From an uncultured Collinsella sp. (GTDB lineage: Bacteria; Actinomycetota; Coriobacteriia; Coriobacteriales; Coriobacteriaceae): DNA of 64,000 nucleotides. Where the stretch lies: positions 62,001-126,000 of the forward strand of contig CABVAY010000001.1 of assembly GCA_902496455.1 (NCBI GenBank), written 5' to 3'. Each line of letters begins with the position of its first letter. Position 1 is the first letter of the stretch. Below, one piece after another: positions 34,535-42,488 of this stretch. The translations under genes were made by a program, and so were the position numbers. Below the pieces are notes generated by a model. The model saw nothing but the letters and a program-made list of their open reading frames with translations. It had not been told where the DNA came from and did no database searches.

Positions 34535-34898
34535 CGAGAGCTGAAGGCGGCCGCAGGATCCCGCATCCAGCACCGGCTTCTAAGTGCTGTTTTGTCATCC
34601 AGCTACACTTTTCCGGATAATTTGCCTATTGAATTTGACACTTTTCCGAAGTTTTAAGGTGCCTATTTCAACACTTTTCCGGATGAAAGCCGAATAATCA
34701 CTTGGGAACCAACGCCGTTCACGCGTCATTTCGCAGGCGGCGCTTGATTTCTGTCCGTACACGTTGATAGACTTCCTCTTGCCCGCAAGGAGCGGGCGCG
34801 TTTTATCCAGAGTCGGGGTAGAGAGTTGGCTCCACGATCCCGACGCCAACCGGCCAAGAGGCACGGTGGCCCTGCCAACATCGATGAAAGGAGTCCGT
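34535..34898. other. Intergenic region carrying a 33-bp-period repeat
   Basis: 364 bp without a supported gene. A minus-strand open frame covers it but has no ribosome binding site and owes its length to the repeat (it encodes IRKSV/LRKSV/IRKSV every 11 residues). Confidence 0.5.
34605..34684. repeat. Three ACACTTTTCCG motifs with exact 33-bp spacing
   Basis: The motif occurs at 34605, 34638 and 34671; the first and third read ACACTTTTCCGGAT and the middle one ACACTTTTCCGAAG. GCCTATT also recurs between them. The region is AT-rich for this genome. Confidence 0.85.
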
Positions 34899-35321
34899 AT
34901 GGACAATTTCTCCGTGCGCAGTGAGCGCAACTTCCACAACCTGGCAGCCAAGCCAAAACGAATGCATCTTCTGGACGAGCCGAGCGGCTATGCCTCGGCC
35001 ATGGTCAAGAACAGCCTCTCCCACCAGATGCGCTTTACCGTGCAGGTGCTCGAGGAAGAGCTCTGCGCCGCCGGCGACCCGCACGTGCTGCAGATCAAGC
35101 TGCTCGGAGATGACCCTCGTGAGCCGTCCAGATGGATGCTCTTCGCCGACAGCGTGTGCGTTGCGGACGGATCCGGCGCCTTTGCCCGCGAGTGCTTCTG
35201 CGAGGGCGCCGAGGTGTTTTTGGATCTGTGCCACGACGCCGTCGAGGCTGCCGAGCTGCGCCAGTGGAGTCAAAGGGAGTACGAGCTGCTGAGTGCCGCG
35301 CGCGGGATTGCGAGGGTGTAG
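34899..35321 (+). CDS. Hypothetical protein
   Basis: 140 residues from the ATG at 34899, which has a strong AAAGGAG six bases upstream. It starts MDNFSVRSERNFHNLAAKPK and has an alpha/beta composition with no membrane segment, signal peptide or motif that I recognise. The segment VLQIKLLGDDPREPSRWMLF followed by a cysteine-containing helix is the most distinctive part. It stands alone, between the repeat region and a hairpin terminator. Confidence 0.55.
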   Translation: MDNFSVRSERNFHNLAAKPKRMHLLDEPSGYASAMVKNSLSHQMRFTVQVLEEELCAAGDPHVLQIKLLGDDPREPSRWMLFADSVCVADGSGAFARECFCEGAEVFLDLCHDAVEAAELRQWSQREYELLSAARGIARV

Positions 35322-35353
35322 GTGGGCAGATAAGCCATCGGCAATTCCGAGAT

Positions 35354-35388
35354 GGCAAGGGCCGAGAATTAGATTCCCGGCCCTTGCC
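35354..35388. terminator. Hairpin between convergent genes
   Basis: GGCAAGGGCCG and its exact complement form an 11-bp stem between the 140-residue gene (plus) and the DUF262 gene (minus), touching the stop codon of the latter. No long T run on either strand, so bidirectional terminator is likely but not certain. Confidence 0.55.
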
Positions 35389-37511
35389 TAGCACTGCTTT
35401 ATAAGATCGAGTACCGCGGGAATGTCATCGGCATTCCGAAGGGCAACATAGGTTGGTAGGCCCGGGCCAAATCCACCCTGCGTGCGTTTGTCCTGGCATA
35501 TGTCCTCTGGATCCGTTAGATCATCCACACTCTTTGCCAGGCCGACGGCAATCCAACCACCGTTGCTGGTCCTGCCTTCTAGCACGGCATGCAGTTTTCG
35601 CTTGCCCGACCTGAAGCCCACATAGTACTTGGCTATATAGGACTCCCACGAAGGGTTACCACTCAGAACGGACTCGCGTACCTCATCGAAAAGTTTCTGG
35701 TTGAGTCCGCCTTCAGCAAAAGTGGGGTGATTCTCCTGCAGAGTCCAGACAGGAGCCTCGCCAGACTCCCCGCGAGAAGGACGGTACTTGTCGACGACAT
35801 CTGCCGGAAGGTCGGGATATTTCCATATCTCACATGCCTCTTTCGCCAGCTCGTCCGCGCGCTGCCCAATCTCCGCCTCGCCCCATTTTTCATGCGAGGC
35901 GATCGACTTGTTCAGGTGGAGCGGACTGCACTTAAGCCCCACGCCAGGAAGATTGAGCTTGTCCGAGAACGACCGGTTTGAGTACTCCTGGTTGTAGCCC
36001 GTCAGCGTTAGATTTCCCAAGTTATTGCACAGCCTGTCGTGGACGTCTTCCCAGTTCTCGCCAAGCGATTCCTTCCAGCCGTGCTCATCATCAATCGTCT
36101 GGGGCATGACGTGCTCGATCTGGTAATCGTCAGCCGAGATGGACTCCTTCGGGTGGTGCCAGTTCTCCATGCGCTCCAGGTAATAGCGCTTTTTGGAGAA
36201 GCGGTTGTAGCAGTCACGCGTCTTAAACTCCTCGACAAAATGCTCGTCTGTCGGGAAGTACGCAGTCATACCGCTACTGTGGATAAGGAGCATCGCCGTA
36301 ACGTACTCCTCTATATCGTCCTGTTGCTCAAGATTGCGATACATGCCGGCAAAGAAATTATTTAGACCCGTGGTAAGCCTGCCGCAAACCGCCCGCCTGA
36401 ACAGGAACGACTCGATAGTCTCGCAGATACGCAGAAACGCATTGCGGTCTAGCCCATTCCCCTCGTAAACCGAGTAAAGCAACATTAAGAGGGGCCTTAT
36501 CTGCTTCACGTCGAGGCTTACGATTCTGCCGAACACTCGGCGTAGTCCGTCGTCCTTCTCCTTACCAAGGAACAGACTGGCGTATCTATGCGCATACCCA
36601 CGCAGCTCCTTAAGCAAGCCCTCGGTGTCACCATCGTAGTCGTCGGCGAAATAGCGCTTAAACTCGTAGTAGGCCTCGTTCTCCTTCGGCATCCTATTGG
36701 GAACTTTAAGCCACAGCCAGTACCAGATAAATGCATTGAACTCGTCCTCGCCGCCTTTTCCGAACAAGCACTCGAGTGGATGCCAATAACCCTCATAAAG
36801 CTTGGTCTGTTCGTCGTTGGGAAGCGACATTAGAACGTAGTTACGGATGAGGTCAATGGGCGTGAGCGGCTTGCCCTTGGAGTTCATGGACTCAAATATG
36901 AGCTGGGCATTATCAACGCCAGCGGTGAGCTTAGTGTCGATGACCTGCACGCGGTTTAGCCCCGCCCAAAGCCTTGCAGGGTCGAATGATTTCCCGTGCA
37001 TCTTTTCATGGAAGAACGCATGGTTCTCGACAATGCGATCCGATTTTTCATCTGGCGCGGGAGACCCAGACACGATGGAGAACAGCGTCTCTTTATCGTC
37101 CTGCGAAAGCACCAGCTTGTAGCGCGCCAGACCGTTGTAGTCATCATCATTAAAGAGGTAGTTCTTCCGCAGCGCTGAGATCTTGAGGTCTCCAAGGAAG
37201 CCGGCCTTGTCGGGATTACCCTCCAGATAGTCAGCCAAGGCAGCAATCATCAACGAAAACGTCGTCATGCGCTGCTGCCCGTCAATCAGAAGCACGCGCG
37301 AAATACTCGTGGCAGAGCTCTCGGACTCGGGGATATAGAGCATCGACCCCACGAAGTGCGATACACCATCACGACCCGCTCGCATGACGTCATCCCAAAG
37401 CACCTCACACTCTTTTACACTCCACGAGTAAACTCGCTGGTAAACGGGAATGACGAACTGCATCTTCGCCACGCCCATAAGGTCGAGTAGATTTGCCTCG
37501 GTTGCTTTCAT
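35388..37511 (-). CDS. DUF262/DUF1524 (GmrSD-like) HNH nuclease protein
   Basis: 707 residues. The N-terminal DUF262 (ParB/Srx-like NTPase) domain has FVIPVYQRVYSW near residue 20 and LLIDGQQRMTTFSLMIAAL near 75; the DUF1524 domain has an HNH-type motif IEHVMPQT near 460 and LGNLTLTGYNQEYSN near 495. A further C-terminal domain (GKRKLHAVLEGRTSNGG to TYVALRNADDIPAVLDLIKQ) resembles the DUF5655-like module often appended. GmrSD enzymes cut DNA with modified cytosines, so this is probably a modification-dependent restriction enzyme. It is 39 bp downstream of hsdR on the same strand and likely in its transcript. Confidence 0.82.
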   Translation of the reverse strand: MKATEANLLDLMGVAKMQFVIPVYQRVYSWSVKECEVLWDDVMRAGRDGVSHFVGSMLYIPESESSATSISRVLLIDGQQRMTTFSLMIAALADYLEGNPDKAGFLGDLKISALRKNYLFNDDDYNGLARYKLVLSQDDKETLFSIVSGSPAPDEKSDRIVENHAFFHEKMHGKSFDPARLWAGLNRVQVIDTKLTAGVDNAQLIFESMNSKGKPLTPIDLIRNYVLMSLPNDEQTKLYEGYWHPLECLFGKGGEDEFNAFIWYWLWLKVPNRMPKENEAYYEFKRYFADDYDGDTEGLLKELRGYAHRYASLFLGKEKDDGLRRVFGRIVSLDVKQIRPLLMLLYSVYEGNGLDRNAFLRICETIESFLFRRAVCGRLTTGLNNFFAGMYRNLEQQDDIEEYVTAMLLIHSSGMTAYFPTDEHFVEEFKTRDCYNRFSKKRYYLERMENWHHPKESISADDYQIEHVMPQTIDDEHGWKESLGENWEDVHDRLCNNLGNLTLTGYNQEYSNRSFSDKLNLPGVGLKCSPLHLNKSIASHEKWGEAEIGQRADELAKEACEIWKYPDLPADVVDKYRPSRGESGEAPVWTLQENHPTFAEGGLNQKLFDEVRESVLSGNPSWESYIAKYYVGFRSGKRKLHAVLEGRTSNGGWIAVGLAKSVDDLTDPEDICQDKRTQGGFGPGLPTYVALRNADDIPAVLDLIKQC

Positions 37512-37550
37512 TTGCGGTTGCCCCTTTTTCCAACATCAATCTCAGGAATC

Positions 37551-40500
37551 CTACTTGAATTTCTCAACCAGCAGCTGCCCGATGGCGCTCATCATGGCGC
37601 GATACTTCTCACTGTCCTCAAAGAGGCTGGTAAAGGAGTCCGTGTTCTCCACATAGGCGCGGCGAGCCTCCTCATCGAACACCTTGGGCAGCAGGCTTGA
37701 TTCGAAGACCTGTCTGCCGTCGCGACGGATGGTGTCGGCGACCTGCGGGTTTTCGGCGATACGCTTCCACAGCGTGTCGATAACCACACGATCTCCCTCG
37801 GTGAAGTTGCCAGCCCACTGCTCGTTGAACTTATCCACGAGCACCTGCAGCGGGTCGCGCTTCTTATCGGGCGTCACGGTCTTGGCCGCGCCACCGGGAT
37901 CGAGCACGCCGCCGCCAGGCTCAAGCGAAATGCTGCCCTCGAACTCCTGCTTGAGCTTGTAGAAGCGCATCTCGACCTTGTCGTCCACAGCCTCGACGGG
38001 GATCTTCTCGACCTTGAGGAGGTGGCGCAGATAGCTTAAATACACGTATTCCTTATGCAGGTCTCGGTCAAACATGCGCACGATCTGGGTGATGTAGGTG
38101 TACCACTTGCAGAAGCTACGCACCTTGCGACGAACCTGATAGCGTTCATCGTCGTTCAACTCGTTATAACGCGCGACCGCCGGCTTCAAAACGGCCGCGA
38201 GCTTACCCTGCACGTTGCTCTGCGATTTACCCTTGCCATCGGTGAAGACTATCTCGGCAGCGGCCTCAATGTCAGACTCGTCATAGAGCCCGTAACCGCG
38301 AATATCGGTCTGCACCTGATAGAGGAGGTCGGTGTTAATCTGCTCGGAAAGCGACGTCTCGGTGTAGAAGCGTTCGAAAGCCTTCTGGATGTCCTCGGGC
38401 TTGTTCACGAAGTCGAGGATGTAGGTGTCCTCCTTGTCCGGGTGGATGCGGTTGACGCGGCAGAGCGTCTGGACGGCCTTCACGTCCTTGAGCTTCTTGT
38501 CCACCACCAGCGTGTGCAGCAGCGGCTCGTCAAAGCCCGTCTGGTACTTCTCGGCAACAACAAGCACGTCCCCATAGTTGTGGAACTCAGCCTTCGTTTG
38601 GCTCTCGGCGACGCGTTGTCCATCGTGGCCGACGTTGATGACCGGCTCGGTGTACTCGGGACCGTCGGGGCCGTCAGCCGGGTCGCTAATGGCGCCCGAG
38701 AACGCCACCAGCACCTCGATATCATCGTAGCCCTTCTTCTGCATGTAGCGCTTGATCTCGTGGTAGTAGCGAACCGTCGCGAGGCGCGAGGCCGTGACCA
38801 CCATCATCTTGCCCTTGCCGCGGATTTTGGTGCGTGTCACATTGCGGAATGTCTCCACGATGATCTCGGCTTTCTGGCCGAGGGCATAGGGGTGCAGCTC
38901 CTTATACTTGCGGAGCAGCTTGAGCGTGGGGCTGCTCGGTACGTCGGGATTGTCGGGGACCGTGCGTGCGAGCTCGACGGCCTCCGAATAACTCACGTAG
39001 TTGGCGAGGGGGTCCATAATGAAGCCCTCCTCTATCGCCTGGCGCATCGAGTAGACGTGGAACGGGTGGAAGGACCCGTCAGGCCACTCATCGCCGAAGA
39101 TCTCGAGCGTCTGTTCCTTTGGCGTAGCGGTAAAGGCAACGAAGGTCAGGTTCTTGTGACGGCCGTGGCTCGCGAGCTCGTCGGCGAGCTGGTCCTCCCA
39201 ATCGGCTGCGGCGTCCTCGGCTTCCGCCTCGATCTCAGCGTACTCCTCGAGCGCGTCGCGCTTGTCGGCAAGGGCGCTCTTGAGCTTGAGCGCGCTCGTT
39301 CCCGTCTGGGACGAATGTGCCTCGTCGACGATGATGGCGAAGCGCTTACCCTTGCTCTCGACCTGCTCGTAGATCACGGGGAACTTCTGAAGGGTCGAGA
39401 CGATGAGACGAGCGCCGCCGTTGATGGCGTCCCGCAGGTCGGCCGAGGTCTTGTCCTTGCCGATGGTCACGACCGAGCCGATGGCGTGATCGAAGCCCGA
39501 GATGGTCTCCTGCAGCTGGCTGTCGAGCACTCGGCGGTCGGTGACGACGACCACGGAGTCGAACAGCGGGGTGTCATCCACAAAGAGGGATGCAAGGCGA
39601 TAGGCCATCCAGGCGATGCTGTTCGACTTGCCCGACCCCGCCGAATGCTGCACGAGGTAGTTCTTGCCCGTCCCGTTCGCGCGCACGTCGGCGATGACCT
39701 TACGCACGGAGTCGAGCTGGTGGTAACGGGGGAAGATGATGCGCTCCTTCTTGCGCTTCACCTCGTTGCCGCGCGCATCGAGCTCTGTCTCTTCCTTGAC
39801 CTCCAGGTGGAGGAACTTGTTGACGATATCGAGCAGGCTGTCCTTCTGCAGGGCGACCTCCCACAAGTGGCTCGTGGCATAACCGTCGGGATTCGCGGGG
39901 TTGCCGGCGCCGCCGTCGTTTCCCGCCCCGGCGGAGCCCTGGTTGAACGGCAGGAAGAAGGTCTTCGCGCCCTCCAGCTTGGTGGTCATGTAGACATTTT
40001 CGAGATCGACGGCGAAAAAGGCCACCATGCGCGTGTTGAACTTGAGACAGCGACACCTCGGGTCGCGGTCCTCGCGCCACTGGCGCATGGCATTCTCAAC
40101 GTCTTGGCCGGTGAACTGGTCCTTGAGCTCTATGCCCACCAGGGGGATGCCGTTCACGTCCAGGACCATGTCGATGGTCTGGTTGCCCGTCTCGGCGAAG
40201 TGGAACTGGCGGATGCAGCGGCAGACGTTCTTGGCATAGCGGTCGGCGGCGCTTTCGTTAAGCCCGCTCTCCGGCTTGAAGAATACGACCTTGAAAGGAA
40301 TTCCTCGGTGCTTGAAGCCGTGTTTGAGCACCGCGACCATACCCAGGCGGTCGACGGCGTCGTTGAAGACCTTGGCGAACTTCGCCGTGGAATCGGAGTT
40401 GCACATGCGCTCGAAGCGATCCCACGCCTTGGGCTGCGTCGTCTGGATGAAGTTGACCAGGGTGGCGGCGTCGAGCGCACGGTCACGATGCTCCATGTAG

Positions 40501-40643
40501 CCGCCGCCGACCATCTGATAGGTGCCGTCCTCGACGTAGAGGAGCGAATGCCTGTCGTCGCACTTGAAGAAACCGCCCTCAGGCGAGCAGAGAAACGACT
40601 CGATGTCCTCTTCGAGGTTCTTTTCCTTTGTCTGCGCAGGCAT
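37551..40643 (-). CDS. hsdR: Type I restriction enzyme, R subunit
   Basis: Translocase and nuclease subunit, 1030 residues. The PD-(D/E)xK nuclease site is seen as MVLDVNGIPLVGIELKD near residue 160-180. The SF2 helicase has Walker A VQHSAGSGKSNSIAW near 330, VVVTDRRVLDSQLQ, the DEAH box VDEAHSSQTG near 440, FTATPKEQT and late motifs (LVVAEKYQTGFDEPLLHT, QTLCRVNRIHPDK). The C-terminal helical region that contacts the methylase core follows. Downstream of a small unknown gene and hsdS. Confidence 0.96.
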   Translation of the reverse strand: MPAQTKEKNLEEDIESFLCSPEGGFFKCDDRHSLLYVEDGTYQMVGGGYMEHRDRALDAATLVNFIQTTQPKAWDRFERMCNSDSTAKFAKVFNDAVDRLGMVAVLKHGFKHRGIPFKVVFFKPESGLNESAADRYAKNVCRCIRQFHFAETGNQTIDMVLDVNGIPLVGIELKDQFTGQDVENAMRQWREDRDPRCRCLKFNTRMVAFFAVDLENVYMTTKLEGAKTFFLPFNQGSAGAGNDGGAGNPANPDGYATSHLWEVALQKDSLLDIVNKFLHLEVKEETELDARGNEVKRKKERIIFPRYHQLDSVRKVIADVRANGTGKNYLVQHSAGSGKSNSIAWMAYRLASLFVDDTPLFDSVVVVTDRRVLDSQLQETISGFDHAIGSVVTIGKDKTSADLRDAINGGARLIVSTLQKFPVIYEQVESKGKRFAIIVDEAHSSQTGTSALKLKSALADKRDALEEYAEIEAEAEDAAADWEDQLADELASHGRHKNLTFVAFTATPKEQTLEIFGDEWPDGSFHPFHVYSMRQAIEEGFIMDPLANYVSYSEAVELARTVPDNPDVPSSPTLKLLRKYKELHPYALGQKAEIIVETFRNVTRTKIRGKGKMMVVTASRLATVRYYHEIKRYMQKKGYDDIEVLVAFSGAISDPADGPDGPEYTEPVINVGHDGQRVAESQTKAEFHNYGDVLVVAEKYQTGFDEPLLHTLVVDKKLKDVKAVQTLCRVNRIHPDKEDTYILDFVNKPEDIQKAFERFYTETSLSEQINTDLLYQVQTDIRGYGLYDESDIEAAAEIVFTDGKGKSQSNVQGKLAAVLKPAVARYNELNDDERYQVRRKVRSFCKWYTYITQIVRMFDRDLHKEYVYLSYLRHLLKVEKIPVEAVDDKVEMRFYKLKQEFEGSISLEPGGGVLDPGGAAKTVTPDKKRDPLQVLVDKFNEQWAGNFTEGDRVVIDTLWKRIAENPQVADTIRRDGRQVFESSLLPKVFDEEARRAYVENTDSFTSLFEDSEKYRAMMSAIGQLLVEKFK

Positions 40644-40644
40644 G

Positions 40645-41208
40645 CTACAACCTCATCTCTCTCAACTCGCGACCAAAGAGAGCGAGCCACGGAAATATGC
40701 TCTTGTTTAGCACCATGCACATCTTCGCGCGCTGCTTTTCCGTCGGTGCCGTCCTCTTGTTGAACATATCCACCATGAACTCGTAATCGTTTCGACCGTC
40801 ATAACCGTTGTACCTATTGGCCGGAAAGGCGCCCCTCTCGTAAAGGAAAGCGTAGAGGCGTCGAGAAAACAGATCCCTGTTCATGCCATCGAGTCGCACG
40901 CCCGGCTTCCTCGCCTCAAGGGCTTCCAGCAGCTTGATCGCTGCCTTCCAGCCCTCAACCTCGTTCTTGAGCTCATCATTTTCAAACTTAAGGATGCAGG
41001 TGGAGCCTATTGACGAGAGCTCTTTCCCGTTGACGGAATTTTTGATTGTGAACTCATACCTGATGCCCTCATGCCCGCAAAGACACTCTCCGGAGGTGTT
41101 CCCATTGTCATGGCACCCCACCACGTGCCATTCGGAAACGGCAATATCCCACGTTTTCGACGACGACGCCTCCAGCACGATGCCCGGAAGACGATAGGAA
41201 TCGCCCAT
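40645..41208 (-). CDS. Unknown protein encoded inside the hsd operon, possible zinc-binding
   Basis: 187 residues, placed between hsdS (3 bp away) and hsdR (1 bp away), so almost certainly co-translated with them. The N-terminal half carries WHVVGCHDNGNTSGECLCGH and, later, SIGSTCILKF. This CxC...NG(K)...GS-C-x-x-F pattern recalls small cysteine-containing domains found in phage and defence proteins and may bind zinc. The rest is helical with basic patches (RLDGMNRDLFSRRLYAFLYE). No known type I subunit matches. It could be an accessory or control protein of the R-M system. Confidence 0.65.
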   Translation of the reverse strand: MGDSYRLPGIVLEASSSKTWDIAVSEWHVVGCHDNGNTSGECLCGHEGIRYEFTIKNSVNGKELSSIGSTCILKFENDELKNEVEGWKAAIKLLEALEARKPGVRLDGMNRDLFSRRLYAFLYERGAFPANRYNGYDGRNDYEFMVDMFNKRTAPTEKQRAKMCMVLNKSIFPWLALFGRELREMRL

Positions 41209-41211
41209 TGG

Positions 41212-42486
41212 CTACACCTCCCGCTTTCCGGTGACGGTCTCGTAGATGAGCGACTGCTTGTACGCTTTGAGGTCGGTGATGATAGCCTGCTTGGCGGCGA
41301 TATCGGCATCGATCTGGGTGCACTTCTCGTCCAAGTAGTCCGCAATGAGACGCTGTTCGGAGAGAGGGGGCAATGGCACAAACGCCCGAGCCAATACGTT
41401 AGCGGCAAGATTTGCGCTCGTTGCACCAATGGCAGTAGCCATGGCTTGATTGGTGGTAGATGAGCACGTAAGCGCATAGCTAAGCCACTCGGGAGCGCAG
41501 CAAATGGGTCTAGCGACAGTCAGCGAAGAAGCAACCGTGCCGCAGTTCTCCGTTCGGTTCAACGAGCATTTGCCAACGCTTCCGCGCAAACAAAAGACGA
41601 CATCACCGCGCCGCAGCTTCACACCCTTAAGTGAATCGTACTTATCTTGCGAAATGTACTTCGAAAAGACGTCGGGAAGATAACGACCATTGAGGTCGCC
41701 AGACGTAATAAACGGAATTCCAGCCTCTTGAATGTCGTCGCCTGAAGGGTAGCTGTCACTTCTATCTCCGTTGAGAAATACAGCGAGACGCTTCACCATC
41801 ACGAGGCCCCAGTTCGCATTCATTTTTCCTATCGCCGGGACTCCGCTTTCTTTCACTTTGAAAGCGTTACACGTACCGTAAACAATGGCTCGTTTAACCA
41901 CATCGTTTTGATACGCCCTGTACTCTTCAATAGACTGCTCGGCGGTGGAGACGGCGCGGTCGATTTCGGCGCACTTATCGTCCAGGTATTCCGCGATGCG
42001 GCGCTGCTCATCGAGGGGAGGCATGGGTAGCACTTGGGCTGCAAAGTCCTCGAACTTGATTGTTTTGCCTTCGCGGATGCCCAACGTTAGTGAATTCATA
42101 TGGTCAATAAACGACGGCGACTTAAACAAGTACTTATAGAACTGATAGTCGATTGGCTTTATTGAGCGAAACGTTTGGTAAGCAGGCGAACAGACCCCTT
42201 CGAAGTCGGAGCGCTCGAAGCCGCCCTGGAAGCTGCGCAGGCTGATTACAAAATCATTCCTGTGAACCGTACGGAATCTACTTAGGTCGGTATCGTCCTT
42301 AACGCGAACAACACCTTCAAGCCTATCCTGAGGCCACATGCCATGCTTCTGGGTCGCTGCCAAAAGCGTAAGGTCATCGTTGCCCCTGTCGTTGGTGAGT
42401 TTAAACAGGCGCTTAGCCCTATGCAATTTCCACCTCGAGGGGACCTCGCCGAGCCACTCGACGCCGCTGTCCTTCATCTCCCGCAT
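41212..42486 (-). CDS. hsdS: Type I restriction-modification specificity subunit S
   Basis: DNA-target recognition subunit, 424 residues with two half-repeats. Each target-recognition domain is followed by a conserved helix: LPMPPLDEQRRIAEYLDDKC near residue 155 and FVPLPPLSEQRLIADYLDEK near 375, each leading into a coiled-coil. The N-terminus MREMKDSGVEWLGEVPSRWK is typical. It starts immediately after hsdM. No recombinase or inverted partial hsdS copy is nearby, so target switching by inversion is not indicated. Confidence 0.95.
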   Translation of the reverse strand: MREMKDSGVEWLGEVPSRWKLHRAKRLFKLTNDRGNDDLTLLAATQKHGMWPQDRLEGVVRVKDDTDLSRFRTVHRNDFVISLRSFQGGFERSDFEGVCSPAYQTFRSIKPIDYQFYKYLFKSPSFIDHMNSLTLGIREGKTIKFEDFAAQVLPMPPLDEQRRIAEYLDDKCAEIDRAVSTAEQSIEEYRAYQNDVVKRAIVYGTCNAFKVKESGVPAIGKMNANWGLVMVKRLAVFLNGDRSDSYPSGDDIQEAGIPFITSGDLNGRYLPDVFSKYISQDKYDSLKGVKLRRGDVVFCLRGSVGKCSLNRTENCGTVASSLTVARPICCAPEWLSYALTCSSTTNQAMATAIGATSANLAANVLARAFVPLPPLSEQRLIADYLDEKCTQIDADIAAKQAIITDLKAYKQSLIYETVTGKREV

Positions 42487-42488
42487 TG

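Noticed and set aside
34595..34951. Minus-strand open frame with an IRKSV repeat every 11 residues
   Set aside because: The peptide repeat is a by-product of the 33-bp DNA repeat; no start signal or homologue was recognised, and it overlaps the better-supported plus-strand gene.
41212..42486. Phase-variable hsdS
   Set aside because: Only one hsdS copy is present and there is no invertase or inverted partial copy around it.
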